The position numbers were made by a program, and so were the translations under genes. A DNA stretch of 33,686 nucleotides from Actinomycetes bacterium (GTDB taxonomy: Bacteria > Actinomycetota > Acidimicrobiia > Acidimicrobiales > RAAP-2). This document shows, in pieces, positions 31,044 through 33,686 of this stretch. Below the pieces are notes generated by a model, which saw only the letters and a program-made list of their open reading frames with translations, was not told where the DNA came from and did no database searches. The stretch is taken from positions 1 through 33,686 of the forward strand of contig JAKADK010000030.1 in NCBI GenBank assembly GCA_021820665.1, given 5' to 3'. The first letter of the stretch is position 1. The number at the start of each line of letters is the position of its first letter.

Positions 31044-31162
31044 CTAGGGGCGCTCGATCCGAGCCCGTCGCCCGTCGGGCGGGGGGCGGCGGCGGGTGCG
31101 TGGGCCTGCGGGGAAACCCTGGATCCGCTGAGCCACCCGGAGCACTCGAAGAAGGATCTCAC

Positions 31163-31630
31163 GTGCGCACGTTCACCCCCAAGCCCGATGACATCGTCCG
31201 CTCCTGGCATCTCGTCGATGCCGACGGCTTGGTCCTCGGTCGCCTGGCCACGGAGGTCGCCTCGATCCTCCGGGGCAAGCACAAGCCGACGTTCGCGCCT
31301 CACGTCGACACCGGCGACCATGTGGTGGTGGTCAACGCCGCCCGAGTGGTGATGACGGCTGGGAAGGCCGACCGGAAGGTGGCATACCGCCACAGCGGGT
31401 ACCCCGGCGGTCTCACGGAGACTCGCTACAGCGACCTCCTGGCCACGCGGCCCGAGGAGGTCGTTCGCAACGCCGTGCGCGGCATGCTCCCGAAGAACCG
31501 GCTCGGCCGCCAGATGATCGAGAAGCTGAAGGTCTACGCCGGCGAGACCCATCCGCACGCCGCGCAGAGGCCGGAGCCGCTCGACCTCCCCCGGGCGCGG
31601 CGTAGCGTGGCGACCCCGGCCGATACGTGA
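31163..31630 (+). CDS. rplM: 50S ribosomal protein L13
   Basis: Early-assembly large-subunit protein. The GTG at 31163 gives 155 residues starting [52 protein letters not shown] and [24 protein letters not shown] are standard. AAGGA is about 7 nt upstream. Residues after about 142 form a short Arg/Ala tail. The long open frame upstream overlaps truA in another frame and is not part of the gene. It pairs with rpsI 86 nt downstream, as in most bacteria. Confidence 0.97.
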   Translation: MRTFTPKPDDIVRSWHLVDADGLVLGRLATEVASILRGKHKPTFAPHVDTGDHVVVVNAARVVMTAGKADRKVAYRHSGYPGGLTETRYSDLLATRPEEVVRNAVRGMLPKNRLGRQMIEKLKVYAGETHPHAAQRPEPLDLPRARRSVATPADT

Positions 31631-31716
31631 GCGCCGGGTCCATGAGCACGCGCCCGACCGGCCAGGGCACGCCGTGCCCCGTGATCCCCCGACCAATCGA
31701 CAACTAGGAGCATCCC

Positions 31717-32115
31717 GTGGCCAAAGCCGCACCTCTCTGCCAGACGACCGGACGCCGGAAGCAGGCGGTCGCCCGCGTCCGGTTCCGTCCCGGCCAGGGT
31801 GCCATCACCGTCAACAAGCACCCCTTCGACGAGTACTTCACGTCGGCGACCCACCGGATGATCGTCACCGAGCCGCTCCGGCTGACCGAGACCACGGAGT
31901 CCTTCGACATCGACGTGACGATCGACGGTGGCGGTGTCTCGGGCCAGGCGGGTGCGTTCCGGCTCGGGATTGCCCGCGCCCTGTGCCAGCTCGACGGCGG
32001 TCACCGTTCCGTGCTGAAGCGGGCCGGTCTGCTGACCCGGGACGCACGCGAGAAGGAGAGCAAGAAGTACGGCCTGAAGAAGGCCCGCAAGGCCCCCCAG
32101 TACTCGAAGCGGTGA
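31717..32115 (+). CDS. rpsI: 30S ribosomal protein S9
   Basis: Head protein whose C-terminal tail reaches the P-site tRNA. It is 132 residues, with [19 protein letters not shown] near the N-terminus, [19 protein letters not shown] in the middle and the canonical end [17 protein letters not shown]. The GTG at 31717 follows TAGGAG at 31705-31710. The preceding 86-nt gap has a small stem (31665-31670 with 31674-31679) and nothing else notable. Confidence 0.98.
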   Translation: MAKAAPLCQTTGRRKQAVARVRFRPGQGAITVNKHPFDEYFTSATHRMIVTEPLRLTETTESFDIDVTIDGGGVSGQAGAFRLGIARALCQLDGGHRSVLKRAGLLTRDAREKESKKYGLKKARKAPQYSKR

Positions 32116-32119
32116 GCCC

Positions 32120-33481
32120 GTGCGGGCACGATTCGGCACCGATGGTGTCCGCGGGGTCGCCAACTCGGAGCTGACGCCGGAGCTCGTGCTGGCCCTGGGG
32201 CGGGCCACGGCACGGGTGATCCCCGCGGCCGCGTTCCTGGTCGGCCGGGACACCCGGCGATCGGGCCCCCTCCTCCAGGCGGCGCTGTCGGCCGGCTTGG
32301 CGGCGGAGGGCGCGGACGTCATTGACGTGGGAGTCCTTCCCACCCCGGCACTGGCATGGCTCGCTGACGAGCGGAGCCTGCCGGCGGCCGTCATCTCGGC
32401 CTCGCACAACCCCTTCCCCGACAACGGCGTGAAGCTCTTCTCCGACCAGGGAACGAAGCTCCCTGTCGCCACCGAGGAGGAGATCGAGGTCGTGTGTAGC
32501 GGCATCCTCGATCCCAGTGGGCCGAAGGTTCGGGCGCCCGAGGCCTACGGGGTGGGACGCATGACGGCCGAGCCCGCCGCCGCTGCCGCCTACGCCGATC
32601 ACCTCGTCGAGGTACTGGACGGCCGGCGGCTGGACGGGCTGTCCGTGGTCGTCGACTGCGCCAACGGCGCCGCCAGCGGGCTGGCGGAGTCGATCTTCAC
32701 CAGGCTCGGCGCCGACGTCACCGTCATCGGCGCCGAGCCGGACGGCACGAACATCAACGACGGATGCGGGTCGACCGCCCCCGACGCGCTCGCTGCCGCC
32801 GTGGTGGCACGCGGCGCCGCGCTTGGCCTGGCGCTCGACGGTGACGCCGACCGGTTGCTGGCGGTCGACGGCACCGGCGCGTTGGTGGGCGGGGACGAGC
32901 TCCTGGCCCTCTTCGCTCAGGACCTGGCGTCCCGGGGCCAGCTCGCCGGCAACACGGTGGTGGTCACGGTGATGACCAACCTGGGGTTCCGCCGGGCCAT
33001 GACCGAGCAGGGCATCGTCGTGAAGGAGACTCCGGTGGGCGACCGCCACGTGCTCGCCCGGCTGGACGCCGACGGCCTGGCGCTCGGTGGCGAGCAGTCC
33101 GGGCACATCATCTTCCGGCAGGCCGCCACGACCGGGGACGGGATGCTGACGGGCCTGGCGCTCGCCGACCTCGTGGTGCGCTCGGGCCGCCCCCTGGCCG
33201 ATCTGGCTACCACAGTGCTGGAGCGGGTGCCCCAGGTCCTGGTGAACGTCCAGGTGGCCGCGGCCGAGCGTCTGGCCGATGCCGTTGCGGTGTGGGAGGC
33301 CGTCGCTGCCGAAGAGGAGGCGCTGGGAGCCACCGGCCGGATCCTGCTCCGTCCCAGCGGGACCGAGCCGCTCGTCCGGGTGATGGTCGAGGCGAGCGGG
33401 GACGGTGTGGCCGAGGCGGTGGCGCTCCGGCTGGCCCAGGTCGTGAGGACCGAGCTCGGGGCGGCGCCGGCGCCAGGGTGA
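32120..33481 (+). CDS. glmM: Phosphoglucosamine mutase
   Basis: Converts glucosamine-6-phosphate to glucosamine-1-phosphate on the route to UDP-GlcNAc and peptidoglycan. It is 453 residues. The phosphorylated serine is Ser95 in SASHNP, the Mg site DGDADR is at 240-245, and the sugar-specificity GEQSGHI and C-terminal phosphate-binding RPSGTEPLVRVMVE are present. It starts MRARFGTDGVRGVANSELTPE, which fixes the GTG at 32120, 4 nt after the rpsI stop. It is probably co-transcribed with rplM-rpsI. glmS, the enzyme making its substrate, follows at once. Confidence 0.97.
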   Translation: MRARFGTDGVRGVANSELTPELVLALGRATARVIPAAAFLVGRDTRRSGPLLQAALSAGLAAEGADVIDVGVLPTPALAWLADERSLPAAVISASHNPFPDNGVKLFSDQGTKLPVATEEEIEVVCSGILDPSGPKVRAPEAYGVGRMTAEPAAAAAYADHLVEVLDGRRLDGLSVVVDCANGAASGLAESIFTRLGADVTVIGAEPDGTNINDGCGSTAPDALAAAVVARGAALGLALDGDADRLLAVDGTGALVGGDELLALFAQDLASRGQLAGNTVVVTVMTNLGFRRAMTEQGIVVKETPVGDRHVLARLDADGLALGGEQSGHIIFRQAATTGDGMLTGLALADLVVRSGRPLADLATTVLERVPQVLVNVQVAAAERLADAVAVWEAVAAEEEALGATGRILLRPSGTEPLVRVMVEASGDGVAEAVALRLAQVVRTELGAAPAPG

Positions 33482-33516
33482 CCGGCCGGCCCGCCGCTGC
33501 CCTCGCGGCCACCTAC

Positions 33517-33522
33517 TAGCCT
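33517..33522 (+). promoter_or_regulatory. Candidate -10 for leaderless glmS
   Basis: TAGCCT fits the TAnnnT pattern and lies 7 nt before the glmS ATG, so transcription would begin at or one base before the start codon. No Shine-Dalgarno is present in the 48-nt gap, and no clear -35 is seen. Confidence 0.4.
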
Positions 33523-33529
33523 CGCTCCC

Positions 33530-33686
33530 ATGTGCGGGATCATCGGGATCGTCGGGAACGAGCGTGCGCTGGAGATCGTCCTCGACGGGCTCACCCGGCT
33601 CGAGTACCGGGGCTACGACTCGGCGGGTGTGGCCCTCGTCCCGGCATCAGACCTCGACGGCTCGATCGCTCTCGGCGGCGGGATCC
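33530..33686 (+). CDS. glmS: Glutamine-fructose-6-phosphate aminotransferase, N-terminal part
   Basis: The frame reads [36 protein letters not shown] and on to the window end, 52 residues. Cys2 is the glutaminase nucleophile exposed after Met removal, and RGYDSAG is a family signature. GlmS makes glucosamine-6-phosphate from fructose-6-phosphate and glutamine, feeding GlmM. The gene is cut off by the window edge, so the isomerase domains are not seen. No ribosome binding site precedes the ATG. Confidence 0.93.
   Translation, partial: MCGIIGIVGNERALEIVLDGLTRLEYRGYDSAGVALVPASDLDGSIALGGGI

Overview
This window is an uninterrupted translation and transcription gene cluster from a high-GC bacterium. 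All 42 annotated genes that I regard as real lie on the + strand. The order is rplL(end)-rpoB-rpoC / rpsL-rpsG-fusA-tuf-rpsJ / rplC-rplD-rplW-rplB-rpsS-rplV-rpsC-rplP-rpmC-rpsQ-rplN-rplX-rplE-rpsN-rpsH-rplF-rplR-rpsE-rpmD-rplO-secY-adk-map / infA-rpmJ-rpsM-rpsK-rpsD-rpoA-rplQ-truA / rplM-rpsI-glmM / glmS(start). The very high GC, frequent GTG starts, actinobacterial-type helical insertion in RpoC, zinc-ribbon S14, S4 and L36, and the adk-map-infA and truA-rplM-rpsI-glmM-glmS order all point to an actinobacterium. An Acidimicrobiia-like lineage is my best guess, but that is inference.

Layout. Positions 1-62 hold the last codons of rplL. A 390-nt gap with two tandem hairpins and two good promoters precedes rpoBC. 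A promoter near 8135-8164 starts the str group (S12, S7, EF-G, EF-Tu), and rpsJ follows tuf by only 39 nt. A 411-nt non-coding leader then separates rpsJ from rplC and the rest of the S10-spc genes. From rplC onward most genes overlap by 1-4 nt or are a few nt apart, so strong translational coupling is likely. Further promoter-like sites precede infA, rplM and glmS.

Functionally the window encodes the beta, beta' and alpha subunits of RNA polymerase, most of the core ribosomal proteins, both main elongation factors, IF-1, the SecY translocon channel, adenylate kinase, methionine aminopeptidase, tRNA pseudouridine synthase A, and the first steps of amino-sugar supply for the cell wall (GlmM, GlmS).

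I found no mobile element, CRISPR array, tRNA or rRNA. The unusual content lies in details of the housekeeping genes. (1) The rplC leader contains four complementary segments that can form mutually exclusive hairpins. (2) infA appears to start at CTG, with an out-of-frame ATG small ORF carrying a stronger Shine-Dalgarno overlapping its start. (3) L4, L22, S3, L29 and S17 carry long, mostly acidic extensions, three of them built from near-perfect tandem DNA repeats. (4) glmS has the layout of a leaderless transcript.
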